Of a stretch of 64,000 nt of DNA, positions 22,491 to 36,401 are shown piece by piece. Position 1 is the stretch's first letter; each line of letters starts with the position of its first letter. The translations under genes were made by a program, and so were the position numbers. Under the pieces are notes generated by a model, which had not been told where the DNA came from, made no database searches, and saw only the letters and a program-made list of their open reading frames with translations. The stretch comes from Megaleporinus macrocephalus (taxonomy: Eukaryota; Chordata; Actinopteri; Characiformes; Anostomidae), in NCBI GenBank assembly GCA_021613375.1, contig CM038703.1, positions 25,222,194 to 25,286,193 on the forward strand. The letters are read 5' to 3'.

Positions 22491-25400
22491 ATGCCTGGAG
22501 TCACAAAGATGATGGACAGCATTGTGATCCTTGATGATGATGAAACCCAAGAACCTTCCTCATCTACATTTTGTCTTCAAACGACATCTTGTATGCCCTG
22601 TCCAGCTAAGGTTCAAGAGGCAAATCCAACACACATCACTCAGTCCCCTTTTGGCACTGCTAAAAAAGCAGGCCATGTCTTGAAAGTGGAGAATGAGAAG
22701 CTCTTTGAAGAGGTAGGTGTGTTTGTGTAAGTTTTGTGCGTATACATGCCTAGTTCCATCACCTCAGGCTTTAGCACGCACATTCATGTTTCCCAAATAA
22801 GTAATCAAATCATAATATTAGTTTTGATATCTGTAAAACTACTGCAATTCCTGACAAACACTGAGTTTGATGTCCTATGTAACACTCCCAGCAGCTTGCT
22901 TGAGCCCTAGTCTCATTGATTTGTGAACATATCTGGAATTGAATCAGATGTGCGATGAACTCTGAATGAGCCTAACCGTTGATTTAACTTGGCTGAATTT
23001 AAATATAAATTCATTAAATATAAATTCAATAGTCATACAGCAGTACAATAAATAAGAGTCTGCAGTGGACTTTAGGCAGTTCTCTTTATTGCCCCTGTGG
23101 TATTCAATTGAATTAAATTCAATTCAGTGGGAGGAATATGAAAGGAAAGCATATTGAAGCTCTCTGGGTCATAAGTCCATCAAGGGCCCCCGTCATCATT
23201 TGAAATAAATACCATTGAGGCCAGTGCATTGTGCACTGTAAGGCTGACAGTTTGCATGCACGTTCCTGAACTATGCTCCATCTACATCTACATCTACATC
23301 AGGCAGCCGTGGCCTGAAGGTTAGGGATCCGGTCTTGTGACCGGAAGGTCACCGGTTCGATAAGGGCTGCCCACCGCTCCAGGCACGTGTGCTCACCGCC
23401 CCCCTAGTGTGTATGTTCACTAGTGTGTGTATATGTGGGTGTTTCACTGCACGGATGGGTTAAATGCGGAGGTCAAATTCCGCTGTGTGCAAACACATGT
23501 GACTAATCGTAGTTCTACGTCTTCTTCTTCTACATCTAGCAGCAGCCACACTCAGTCACACTGCAGCTCAAAGTTGGCCTCTTGCTGGATTTTATAGAAA
23601 GAACAACATCTATGTAAATTTTTTTTTGATTTTCATTTTTTGCATTATATGAACATGACAGCTTCTCTTTTGTATCCTGTGAAAGTTTCATGATGAATGG
23701 ACCAATAAAAATGCTTCAAAATCTGGTCCTGTTAATTATATAGAAAGTTTAGTATATTTTTGTCCTCGCCTATAAAGTTGTTGTTATTATTTTTTTTGGA
23801 CAGCGAAAATGTCTTATCTTAAAAACTTAAAAACAGCATAGTAAGGCAGCACATTTTTACTATGGGGGACTGTGCTTAAAAGATAAATCATGCTAGTCTT
23901 CCATGCACACAGTGTTTCCTTAGGAAGCATGGATGCAGGTTTAAATTATTCTGAAGTTGTGTTTATATTAAAGTCGCTAAAAAAGGACAGTTTATTATAG
24001 CCTAGCGTTCCATGATGCTATGCTGCTCTGCATCCTAACTGAGCTACTATGTTTCCCTGCACGATGTCCATTATGCAGACTGTGTGACAGTTTTTACAGC
24101 TTTTACTTTCACTGCTGTTCCATTGTGAGTGTGGCTGCCTATACCACTGTTACTCTGCCCTGCACTTTGATAATGTGGCTGCTTTCCTTGCTGCTGATTT
24201 GCCTTGCACTCTGACTGAGTGGGGCTGCTTCCGCTGTGAGTGTGGCTGCTATGACTGGTGCTACACTGCCCTACACACTGACCAAGTGGCTGGTTTTACT
24301 GCTGTTCTTCCGCCCTGCACGCTGACAGAGGGGGGCTGCTTTCATTGCTGCAACACTGCACTGCATGCTGACTGTGTGTGGCTGCTTGCTTTCATTGCTG
24401 CTACTTTGCCCTGCATGCTGTCCAAGTGTGGCTGCTTCCACCACGCTACTCTGCCAAGCAAGCCATCTGAGGGTGGCTGCTTCCACTGATGCCACTCTGC
24501 TCTGCACGCTGACAGAGGGAGGCTGCTTGCTTTTACTGCTACTACTCAGCCCTGCATGCCGTCTAAGTGTGATTTGTTTTATGTTTTATCGAGTGTGGCA
24601 GCTTCCACTGTGAGTGTGGCTGCTTTCACTTTTACTACTCTGCCATGCACTGTGTGACTGCTTTCATCATTGTTATTCTGCTCTGCATACTGCTTTAACT
24701 GTGACTGTGATTGCTTTCAATGCTACTGCCATGCCCTGCATGCGGAGTGAGTGTGTCTGCTTCCATCTGCTTGTCAGGCAGTCGTGGCCTGAAGGTTAGG
24801 GATCCGCTATTGTGACCGGAAGGTCGCTGGTTCGATCCCTGGGACCAGCTGCGCTGTGGATAGGGCTGCCCACCGCTCCAGACACGTGTGCTCACTGCCC
24901 TTTAGTGTGTATGTTCACTAGTGTGTGTATATGTGGGTGTTTCAGTCTACGGATGGGTTAAATGGGGAGGTCAAATTTCTTTGTGTGCAAACAACTGAAC
25001 TAAAAACTTCTAAACTAAACTTCCACTGTGAGTGTGGCTGCTTCCCTGCTGCCATGCTGCCCTGCGCACTAATAGTGTGGCTTCTGTCATTGCTTGTACT
25101 CCGCCCTGCTTGGCAAGGGAATGTGATTCTTACCACTGCTACTCTGGCCTGCATGCCAACAGAGTCTGGCTGCTGTCACCACTGATCAGCCCACGTGTAA
25201 TGTCCTATATTTTTTCTGAATTGCGAAACTTTAATGGCTCCACAAAGTTGAAATGTCCATCAGGCTTAAGACAACACCAGAACAGATCTGTACACTGCTC
25301 GGATGGTACTAATGTCTGTTTTTATTGGTTTGGACTATTTTTTTTGCTTTAGCATGTTTTGTGTCTTACTGCAAATCCATATTACTTAACCTGTCTTCCT

Positions 25401-28400
25401 ACGGTTTCCTCTGACACTACTGAATGCTTGTTCTATTTATAGTCCATACTACAGAAATTTGGACTTGATAATGTTGATAATCTCTTTCTAACTGAAAGAC
25501 TACCTCACCTACCCTTTTAAATACATCTGCAAAGCTTAAGAGGGTGGTCTGACCCTTTTTAATTCTTTTTTTTTTTTCAATTCAAGTTTATTTGTTTAGC
25601 GCTTTTTACAACAATGCTGTCACAAAGCAGTTTTACAGAAGTTTTGAAAACAAATAGTTACAACATATATCCCCATGTGAGCAAGCCAGAGGCAACAGTG
25701 GCAAGGAAAAACTCCCTCAGAGTTTTATAAGCTAAATACCAAAGAAAAGAGTCTGTTTGAAATCTGGATGGCAAAGCTTTAGAAGCTGCACAGGTAGAGG
25801 CAGTCTCTGACTGAGTCTTTATGTAAAGTGGGGATGGGCGTGAGCTGAAACAGTCCCATCCTATCTCAATGCTGGTGCATCTGGATGGCAGAGTGATGTA
25901 ATTGAGGAGTCATAAAGAAATCATTGGTTATCGGTTTTAGACTTCTCCTACATTTTTTGAATATCTTGCTTTTGAATAAGCAAGATATTGCTTTTACATT
26001 ATAAGAAATGTAAAAGCAATTACAAGGTTCAGGGGAAGATGCAACAGTACTTCTGGGGGTAGAAGTACTGTTGCATCTTCCCCTGAACCTTGTAATTGCT
26101 TTTACATTTCTTATAAGGTAAAACTTAATTCTTTAATAATTGCACTACGAAAAATACCTCCCCGTTTCCTGCTTTGGATATCTATTCCATTGTCTGCAAC
26201 TTTTCCTGTTTTTTGCATTTACTACTGTTGATACCACCTTCATTGCTAATAGCTCCTTCGTTGCTTCATTGCTATCATTTTCTACTTAAAACAAAAACCT
26301 ACTGCCTTGATCCCCTCCCTACAAATTTGAACAAAGCCTGCCAACCTGCCCTCGTTCCTCATCTCATAATACTAATCAGTCTCTCTTTCTCTGCCTGGAC
26401 TGGTTTACATCCGTACACCCATCTTCATTTGCCATTTCAAACTGGATTTTTACTGTTATGGGAATGACACCAATATTTACCTGGAGACTGGAATGGAAAA
26501 AGTCATGTATTTATAAAAAAAAAGGGTAAAATAAGCAGTTACATTATGATACGCTCAAAGAGCAGAATTCCCCTGACAATAATGCTATGAAAATAAAAAA
26601 TAGTCCTTTCTGCCGACATAATCCTCACCTCTCTTGTCTTATGGTCACTAAAGTCTGCAAAAAGCCAGCAAATATGATAAGAACAAGTTTTAATAACCTT
26701 TCTGATAAGCCACTTCATCCGTAATGACATCTCTTTCTGTTGTCTGTTATTACGATTTACAGCTGTTATAAACAAATTAAGAACATCCACATTTGATCTT
26801 GACTTAGCTCGTATTTTATTTCTTAAAATGGTGTCTGATGAGTATATTCAAATTGGGTCTTAATTATTGTAAATTGTTCTTGGTTAACAGGTGTTTTTCC
26901 AGATGCTTTAAGACTGCTTTGGTGAGGCCTCTACTAATAAAAGAGTAAAATGGGTTGTTCTGTACTAAATTTTACAAAAATTTTGCACAATTGGCCAATA
27001 GCTGATACCGATCGAGAGCAGGGCTATATGCCACGGCAGGCTACATGTAGTTATTAGCGCAAGCAAGTCATGAAAGATGGTCTAGACTGGTTTATTACCA
27101 TTTTTACAAGCTCATGTAAAACAGCATATTTTAACATAATTGACAGTAAATAAACAAATTTAATCAAACATAGCCAATACTGCAATCAATAAATTTAGAT
27201 ACTTAATTTAAAATGAAAAAAAATATTATTAAACTCAGTCATTAAACTCAGACTCTGGATTATTTTAAACAAAAAACTGCAATCATTAAATGTAGGTCTT
27301 GAATTGTTGTTGCTGTACTGTTCGTACCAGTCATATGTGGTCTGCACGGTGTTCTGGGTTATTTGTTTTGCTGCGCATGCTAGCTTACAATTTACACCAA
27401 CGTAGATTAAAACCCAGTCCAAAATGAACACCACACACATTTATTTAATTAGCTTTTTTCATTTTAAATTGAGTATATAAATTTATTGATTGCAGTATTG
27501 GCTATATTTGTGTGCTTTTGGGTAATAGGCACAGGTCTTTATTTTCTGCAGTAACTTTTTTTACTGCCAAAAAATGAATGTGAATGTGTTTTATTCATAA
27601 GTCTTGGCTTATACAACTACTGGATCTTTTGTGTGGCAAACATATTTTGTGGGTTTGATATAGAGATGGGACCGATCCGATACAATATCGGTATCAGGGC
27701 CAATATTGACGTAATGTAACGTATCGGATATCGGGCGAATGCAGGCGATCCACTTACCGATCCATTTTTTATTTAATTTCTGTTTACTTTTGCACATTAT
27801 TTCATTTGAAATCTTGTTGCTGCTGCTGATACAATTTTATTAATACTGCAGTCAGTCATATTGTTGTATTTAGCATACTAGAAAGGTTTTGATACATAAG
27901 ATGTTTATTTCAGTTTTGTGTTTCAAATATTTGATATGAAAGAAAACTATTGTGTTAGTATATGCCCTTGGAATGCATTTATATTAAATGCATGCGTGTA
28001 CTCTTCTAAGTGCTGTGTCTATTTCAGCCTGATTATGTAACCTTAAACATAGTACCAATGATAATAAACTAAAGAGCCCTTATATCGGTATTTGTATCGG
28101 TATTGGCAGTTAAATATCTGTATCGGATCGGAACTGAAAAACACTGGATCGGCCCATCACTAGTTTGATATAGTCTGGAGGGCTTAGGGTACAAGAACCC
28201 ACATGCATTTATGTAGGCTCACCTGAACACCGTACTAACTGACTGTTTAAGCGAAGTATCAGTGTGCAAAAGTTATAAGAGTGGAATTGCAGCTGTTGCT
28301 CAGTTTTTGAAAATAGTCTAAATATAGTTCCGTTTTTTTCTTTTTATTTCTGATTAGTGTTTGGTTTCTCTGTTTCTCGTTGCCGTAATAAAATCACTTT

Positions 28401-31331
28401 TTTGCACTTCACTTTCAGAGTCGTCTCGTCATTGTGCGTTCATGAAGCCTGCGTAAATCCGAAATTCTCCATTTGGGGCTGTTACCATCTCACACCGCCT
28501 TCCTCCATTTCTTGTTTCATAGATTTCATAAAGAAAACTTTTAATATTTATTTATATCTTGAGCGCTGACCAGAAAATGTCCCCCATTTTCATTTTTAGA
28601 TCATTAAAGCATGAAGGTGCGTGTCGAATCCAAACAGTTTCCTTCTTTAGCATGTCACAGTGCACCACTCAGGGGTTTGCCATTACTACATTAAATTAAA
28701 CCCTATTGAGCACAACCCACAGCAGATGACATGTGACTTGAAATTTTACACTGAGAAAGACTGCAAGTCTTCTTAACCATGACAAATGCTAATGGTCTGC
28801 TACCTCAACTCATGTTACTGTCCTTACCTTTTTCAGCCTTTTTCCATCTGATGTAACAAAAAGCCAGGGAGACCAAATGCAGACAGAAAAATAGGCCAGA
28901 GAGAGATGCACTTTGCTGCTTTGAGGGCACTTCTTTAAGTTCTTGTCAACTAAATGCTAGCTTGGTGAGGCGCAGACCATTAGAGAGTAAGTTTGTACCT
29001 GGTACTTGCAGCGACTGTGATGTGTTATTGATGGTCAACTGTTTGGTTATTATTGATTGTTGTTTGTTGAAGCAAGTGAAATCTTTACCCTCAACATCAC
29101 TCACTTGTTCTCCATATGTCTGATCTTTACATAGTTTGTGGCACACTGCACAGTGCACACCCAAGACCATCCAGAGGTTGTGACCTTCTTGCAGACAAAG
29201 TTCTCGAAAGCCTCCCCTGACTTTCTGATGTCCGCAGAGTTCCGGAATGCGGTGGGCCGTTGCCTAACACGAGCCCAGGCCAACACCGCCAAAACTTTTG
29301 TTTACATCAATGAGCTCTGCACCCTTTTCAAGCAGCACTCTGCAAAAAGGAGGGCCCTCATCCAGCCTTCTGACCCCAAAAAGGAGAACAAAAGCATAGG
29401 AGAAAAAGTGAACATAGAGGAAAAAGACCCATCTACGTCAAGACAGCCAGAAGAGGAGGAGGGGAAGAGAAAAATTAAAAGAGCTTCAAGGAGACAGGTA
29501 TGCTTGTATCTAGTCTGAAAAATTTACATTTAAACTATATTTCAAATGGCCTTTTTTTTTTTTTTTTGCAAGATCTGGAACGCATACAAACATTCATTAT
29601 ACTCTTTATATAATTTATGTTATTTTCTATTAACATAATTTCACTTTCTACCACTCTTTCCCTCATATTAATTCTCATTCTCAGATAGCGTATTTGGAGA
29701 ACCTGCTGAAGGTTTATAATGATGAAATCAAACGGCTACAGGAGAGGGACTTGGGTTTGGAAGATCTGGAGAAGGAGGACTCTAGTTACATTCAGGAGCA
29801 CAAGCTCAAACGCAAAGTCAGTGTTCCTGTCATATTTGAAAAATATATGTAAATTGCCCTTCACTTACATAACAGCATAACATAAAGCTGATGGCTACAT
29901 CTTACACCTATTGCTGTGTGATTTTCAGTATTGATTTGTAATTGAAAGGATAACTATGTATTATTTTGGTAGAAAACCTGTATGTTTGTAATGGAAGGGA
30001 AAAACAAACAAACAAAGTGGTCATTACTGTAATTTTCACTGTTGCGACTGAACCATGGCTATTCTCACTCTGATCTCTTTTTCTAGATGATGAAGATCTA
30101 TGATAAACTGTGTGAGCTGAAGGGCTGCACCACACTGACTGGCAGAGTAATAGAGCAGAGAATCCTCTACAGTGGCACTCGCTATCCGGAGATCAACAAG
30201 AAGGTATAACGTTTTCTGCTCTAATTTAAGATGCCCTTGAATAAGTACTAAAAGTTCATTAATGTGTAGATTAGTGTTTTTAAGTCTGGTCCTTGAGACC
30301 CACGTGCATGGCTTTAAGCTTTAGTCCTTAGGTAGTTATTAAGTCCTTTTGAAAAATAATGAGTTGTGTCAGAGTCGAAAAAGCATGAAACTGTGCAAAT
30401 GTTCCTGGACTGCAATTTCCAAACATTGTTGCAGATGGTGACTGAATGTCTTATTCTCTGTAATAGCTTAGTCAAGTCAAGTTTATTTTCATAGCCATTT
30501 TACAACGATGTTGTTGTTACAACGACAGAGTTTCGAAAACAGACAGTTACAACTTATCTTTTTTTTTAATTTAAAAAATTTAAAAAAATTCTTTCTTCTC
30601 TGTCCTTTGTTTTCTTCCAAACCTTTGCTCAGATTGAGCGATTCATAAACAAGCCAGAGACTCAGCAGAATCCTCCAGACTACACTGATATCTTACAAGT
30701 TGTGAAGCGTACCAATGAGCGCTACAACCTCTTGCTCAGTCGTAAGCAGCAGATGCAGATTGCACAGGAGGCGTTCCGTGAGACGGGTAACAGGTTGCAA
30801 GAGAGGCGGCACCTGGACATGGTCTACAACTTCGGCTCTCACCTAACAGACCTCTACAAGCCCAGTAATTTAGTTTGGTTGTTAGTAATTTACAAAATGA
30901 AGTATGTACAGGAACTGTTGCCTCTGTAAAATGGTTGTGCTCAAGGACTGTTTATATTAACTTAAATTGTTTAATACGGTTATATGAATCTACTCCTGAT
31001 ATACTTAATGGTTACAATATGTCTGGTCCATTGTGTAAATTATGGCTGCCTCCCCTGGCCTCACATCAGGTAGTGCTAAGGCCTGTGCCTCTTATTTCTC
31101 CAGCATCAGATCCTGCCCTCTCTGACGTAGCATTGGCCCAGAAGCTACGTTCCAACAGAGAAGTAGCTCTTACCAGCCTGGAGGAGGTCATTAACAAATA
31201 CGCCTATAAACAGGATGACACTGAAGAAGAGGAGAGGCAGAAACGGCAGGAGAAAGAGAGACAGAAGAAAGAGGTGAGAGTTTAACAAAAGTGAGGTGAA
31301 GCTGTAAAAAAAGTTTGAGAAAATATCTGTG

Positions 31332-31417
<86 letters not shown>

Positions 31418-31797
31418 AGGGTTGGACAATAACATGGGGTGTTTCAGTTTTAATGTGGGAGGTTTCATGGCTAAATTGGACCAGTCTGGTGGCCAGTCTT
31501 CATTAAATGCACATTGCACCAGTAAGAGCAGAGTGTGAAGGTTCAATTAGCAGGTACGAGCATAGTGTTGCTCAAAATATTGCAATGCACACAACATTAT
31601 GGGTGACATACCAAAAAAGTTCAAAATGGGACAAATTGTTGGTGCACGTCTTGCTGGCGCATCTAAGACCAAGACAGCAAGTCTTTGTGATGTATCAAGA
31701 GCCACGGTATCCAGGGTAATGTCAGCATACCACCATGAAGGACGAACCACATCCAACAGGATTAACTGTGGACGCAAGTGTGTGTGTTTGTGTGTTT

Positions 31798-31860
<63 letters not shown>

Positions 31861-34800
31861 TTACCTTGTGTCTAACCCAAACCTGATGTTGTGTGACTGT
31901 GCATGTCTGGTTTTGTTCACAGCACACCTGTAGTGGATCCTAAATGAATATAGGCTAACAGAAACTCTTTACAGTACAATACCAGCACTTTGGGCTCTGG
32001 CCAGGTTGATATTTAAAGCTTGATGCTGTGAGTTAGTTGAGCTCAAACAGAAAAGATTTAGCAGGTTTTATTTGGCTTTAGACCACAAATTTAGGCCTTT
32101 TGTAAAGTGTATGGGTGTATATGGCTTGCCTTGGCTACTTGGTATGGTAGAAAAGTATGTCTAGTTGCTGAATGATCCACAACAGATTTTGTTACTTTCC
32201 TCATCAAACCTCCAGCAGAAATGAACAACTTTTTCCTTCTATAAAACTTGGCCAACAGAGTGTCACAAAAGCACAAGAGAATGAGAAGAATGAGGATGAG
32301 CAAGAAGAGGACGAAGAGGAGGAGCCAGAGGAGGAGGAGGAGGAAGACGACGAAGATTCTTCAGACCCTGATATTGAGGAGGAGATCCAGGCCAGTGAGG
32401 CACAAGTGGGGCCAGGTAAGAAATAGATATGAGGAGGAGAAAAAAAAGGAACTTCTATGTTGACTGGGAAATTTTTAGAATCATGGAAAAATCAAATTAA
32501 CAGAGACGCTGGCACTGTTACAATTACATCATGAAAATAGCGGAGGCAGTTGTTTCTCACCTGTAATTAGCTATTTTTACTTTTCCTCCACTTTGAAGTG
32601 TAGGGTTTAAACACACAAATTCATTACCCTGCTTACAGTAGTAAACAATTTTTAGGGTTTCCACATGTCCTGGAAACCTTGGAAAGTCTAGCCTTACAGA
32701 CATAGAAAATACCTGTAAAATAAGAAAAATGCTGAAATGTCCTGGAAATATTTGTGAAAAAGGGTTGCCCACTGAAATGACATATTTTGCCTAGTATATC
32801 AGGGGGATGAGTGGTATATGGGAGTCCCTCATATAAGGACGGTTTGTAATCTTTTTATTAGGGGGCCAAAGCACCGAAGGTGCTCGAACCCTTTTGGAAT
32901 TGTTCTTCTGAATCTGAAACACTTATTGTGGAAAAGCCATTCAGACACCAGACTTGGAGGGTAGATCCAACCCTGTGTTCACACCGACAGCAACTTTTTC
33001 ACCGCTGAAAGCCCAAATCGTTGATCGCCCATTGCACATGTGACTGTTTTTGAACTCTAGCGGACCTTTTGGTTGACATGTTTTCACTGACGCCAACCAA
33101 ATGCTATGGCTGTACAGCGTACTTTTCTAGCTAGTATCTACAGAATATATGTATAAAAACTAAATTTTGACCACAAATCAGACACCTTCCCATCCAGTTT
33201 TTTTTTTACCACTAATCAGACGTGTTGCTGCTAAAAATAAAAATCCTGGAGCAAAATAGCTTGTCTAAAAATCCCTGCATGGAGCATCACTGTCTGTGCA
33301 GTCAAGATGACAAAAAAACTGTGTTTATTGTTTGCAACAACGTGTTCCTCGTCCATCTCTAGTAGGAACAATTATCTAGTAATCATAAAAGGAGCGAACT
33401 GTTTCACGATGGTGTAGATAAAGCGGGAGCCACCCTGCTCGGTGCTAATTTCCTATTGGTGATCGTCACATCGCTTTGTTCCTAATTTGCATAAAGTTAA
33501 ACTTCGCTAAATCTCATCACAGCTCCGGATCTGCCCAAATATACGCCGTCGCCTAAAAATCGGCAGCTTTCATTGAAAATGAATGACCACCTGTCACTTT
33601 GCTGCGACGCATCGCTGTGTGTGAATATTAGAAAGATATATAAGAAAAATTTAGAGGAACATTCTACATTTTGGCGGATATCTGCTGAACCATGAGGCAT
33701 ACAGTCAATTTGTTTTCTACAACTTTTCTACAAATTCTTTACTATAACTCTGCCTACATAATTAGCAAAAATGAGACTAATTAATTAACTTGAACAGAGA
33801 TTTTTTTTAATAGATACCCCAACAACATGGGTGTCTAAATGTTTACAAGAGTCTCTAAGTAAATAATTATCAAAATAAATTTGAATATTTTATCATTGTG
33901 TGACTGCCAGGTGCCACTTGAGCCCCTGGGTAAGGCAAGGTAGTTTACAAAAATGGCTATAAATCTGTAAAACTGATTAATTCTCATAAAACTTTAAAGT
34001 TATGATGTGATATGTCTGAGGAAGGCCACCTAGTTGTGTTATTTAGTCAGCAGGGGTGCCATAAAATTTAAAAAGCTGTTGCATGTCTGCTGCATGTCCA
34101 GTGGAGTTAAAACTCTGCATTTCAGCAGCATAGACTAATTATGATTGGCATTCACTACCTATAATATATGATGTCAATTAGCCATTGGGAGGTGCTGTTT
34201 TTTCTGCTACAGTGGGCTATAATTGTGAGATTGCATAATTGTGACAGAACTTGTGCTTAATAAATCAGAAAAATATGATTAGGGCCTATTAAAGCCATAA
34301 TCTGCATACACCTCTAGGGGGCCTCCACAGAGCTAGATTTAGTAGCATTATAGCACGTTTTTCCTTCATATCCTTTCTTGCCCACTTTTTTGACCACTAT
34401 ATAATGCCAAATGCACTGATGGTTGTTTGGTGATGGTTGTTGAAACAGAACTAGTACTTTCATGATCCTGATTCATCTAGAAACAATCTGTGGAGTCTGA
34501 AATGAAATATTTAATGAAACAAAGTTGACTCCAGCACATTCATTTTTAAGTGCATTCAGGCACATCCTCTGCTGTATATACTTGTATGAGGTATTATTTA
34601 TGTGGATGAAATGTAGAAAAAGATACAGTACTAACATTTCCAATTCCCAGTAAATAACTGAAATGGCATGAAAATGGCTAAAACATTTTTTTTCTCTATA
34701 CATTTAAATGGTCAAAGTATGTGGGGTACTGTGGTCTGGGGGTGGCTCACTAGGTAAGCTGTAGGTATAAGCAAGCTGGAGCAGACACTCAGTTGAAAAA

Positions 34801-36370
34801 AAGACGAAGCATAGCCAACAGTGATAGGCAGCTTGCTCTTAGAGCACAACCATAGTTTTGTGTTCTTGTTCTTGAAGCGAATTGAGTGTCTAACTAAACA
34901 CTTTGAAAGACTCATTTTGGACCATGTGTTTGTGAGCTGGTTAACTTTTGTGGGGTATGTTTGCATATTGCTGTACTCAAATTGGCTTGGTTGTAAAATG
35001 GATGTGCTGTTATAGGTTTTGTGCCGGTTTTGAGACATGGCATGCCCTGACAGCTTTATCCCCCTCACTTTTAAAATAGCTCATTTGCCCCAGCATTATT
35101 TACAAAAAGTTGCAGAGGAGAGACAGTGTGGCAGTCCAAAATATTTATTTATTTTTTTGTTATTCAATACCACACATACTGTGCTGCACTAATCAGTTTG
35201 AATATGTCATTATACTCACAGCTAATGCTGTATTGTCCACTCCTAATTAAAAGTGCATAATGAATTGATTGTAAATTATTTCTGTGAGACATTTCAGATG
35301 ATGAAGACAACGAGGAGGAGCAATTGACCAACTGTGATGATGAACAGCCTAGCAATGATGGGTTATCACTATCAGTCAGACTGTCTGACCAGAATCAAGA
35401 TGAAGTAGAATGTGTTGTTGATGAGGCCTTAAAGCCTGTCAGTAAGGTGTGTAGGAGTATTACCACTGGTGACGTATCACTTGACAGCAAGCATGCTGCT
35501 GAAAGTCCATCTTCTACAGTGAGCCCCAGCCAATCAGCGGTGATGAAACCTCCATCTTATGAGACCAAATCTGCTTCCCACAATCATCTGGCAGCTGTTT
35601 CTGAAAGCATCAGTGACACAGAGATTGTGTCAACCAATGAGAATTCAGAGCGCACCTTGATAACAGTGTCGGCCAGTTGCAGTCCCTTGCCACCCAGCCC
35701 TGATGTAACTGACACAATGTGTGACAGCAAGAAAAGAAAACGTGAATCAAAGACAATACATATGGCTGTAAAAAATGGCAACATCAGACGAAACAGTGTG
35801 AGGTACAGTTGATGCACACTTTAGTGTCAAACATACTTACTAAGGAGAAAATCTTAAATCATTTTAGAACAGTAAGCTGTAAGTGGAAGGAAACATGCAA
35901 ATTATTATGCATTAATTGTTTCTAATAGTACAAAGGAATATAGGCAGTGTAGTAACAATACATCTAAATTTTGTAGTACACTTGAGCTGTCATTTACAAT
36001 GTCAGATTTGTTTAATGGTTAATAGTCATTAATTTAGTGATTCTGTTACGTGACCTCAGCCTTCTCAGTTCTGACTGCGGATGTTTTTATTTTGTTTAGT
36101 GAAGTTGATATTCCACTGGAAATGGGAGTAACTTGCAGTCCCGTGCGAGCAGACTCCACACGGGCAGACACACCAACTCAGGACATGGTCAGCAGCTCTC
36201 ATTCCACACCTCCACCTAAAAGAAACAAGGTTAGTATGTGATCGACTGGCTTTCCTTTTTCTAGTTGCTAGCTTTGTAGCTTCTAGCATGCTACCAAGCA
36301 AGTCAGCAGAGCAAGAAACTTATTATTATTATTATTATTATTGTTATTATTATTATTGTTATTATTATTA

Positions 36371-36401
<31 letters not shown>

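Noticed and set aside
23300..23370. Possible tRNA gene (A-box and B-box motifs)
   Set aside because: The tRNA-like part lacks a complete cloverleaf and continues into a conserved SINE core; the second copy confirms a SINE.
24020..24800. Long Cys-rich open frames on both strands
   Set aside because: All frames stay open because of a degenerate tandem repeat. Homologous peptides appear in several frames, with no start context or splice logic.
26174..26467. 97-residue frame in daxx intron 1
   Set aside because: Hydrophobic, low-information translation with no splice sites or family match, in a repeat-rich intron.
35324..35812. 162-residue frame as a separate gene
   Set aside because: It is exon 8 of daxx: acceptor at 35297 and donor at 35803 fit the phase on both sides.
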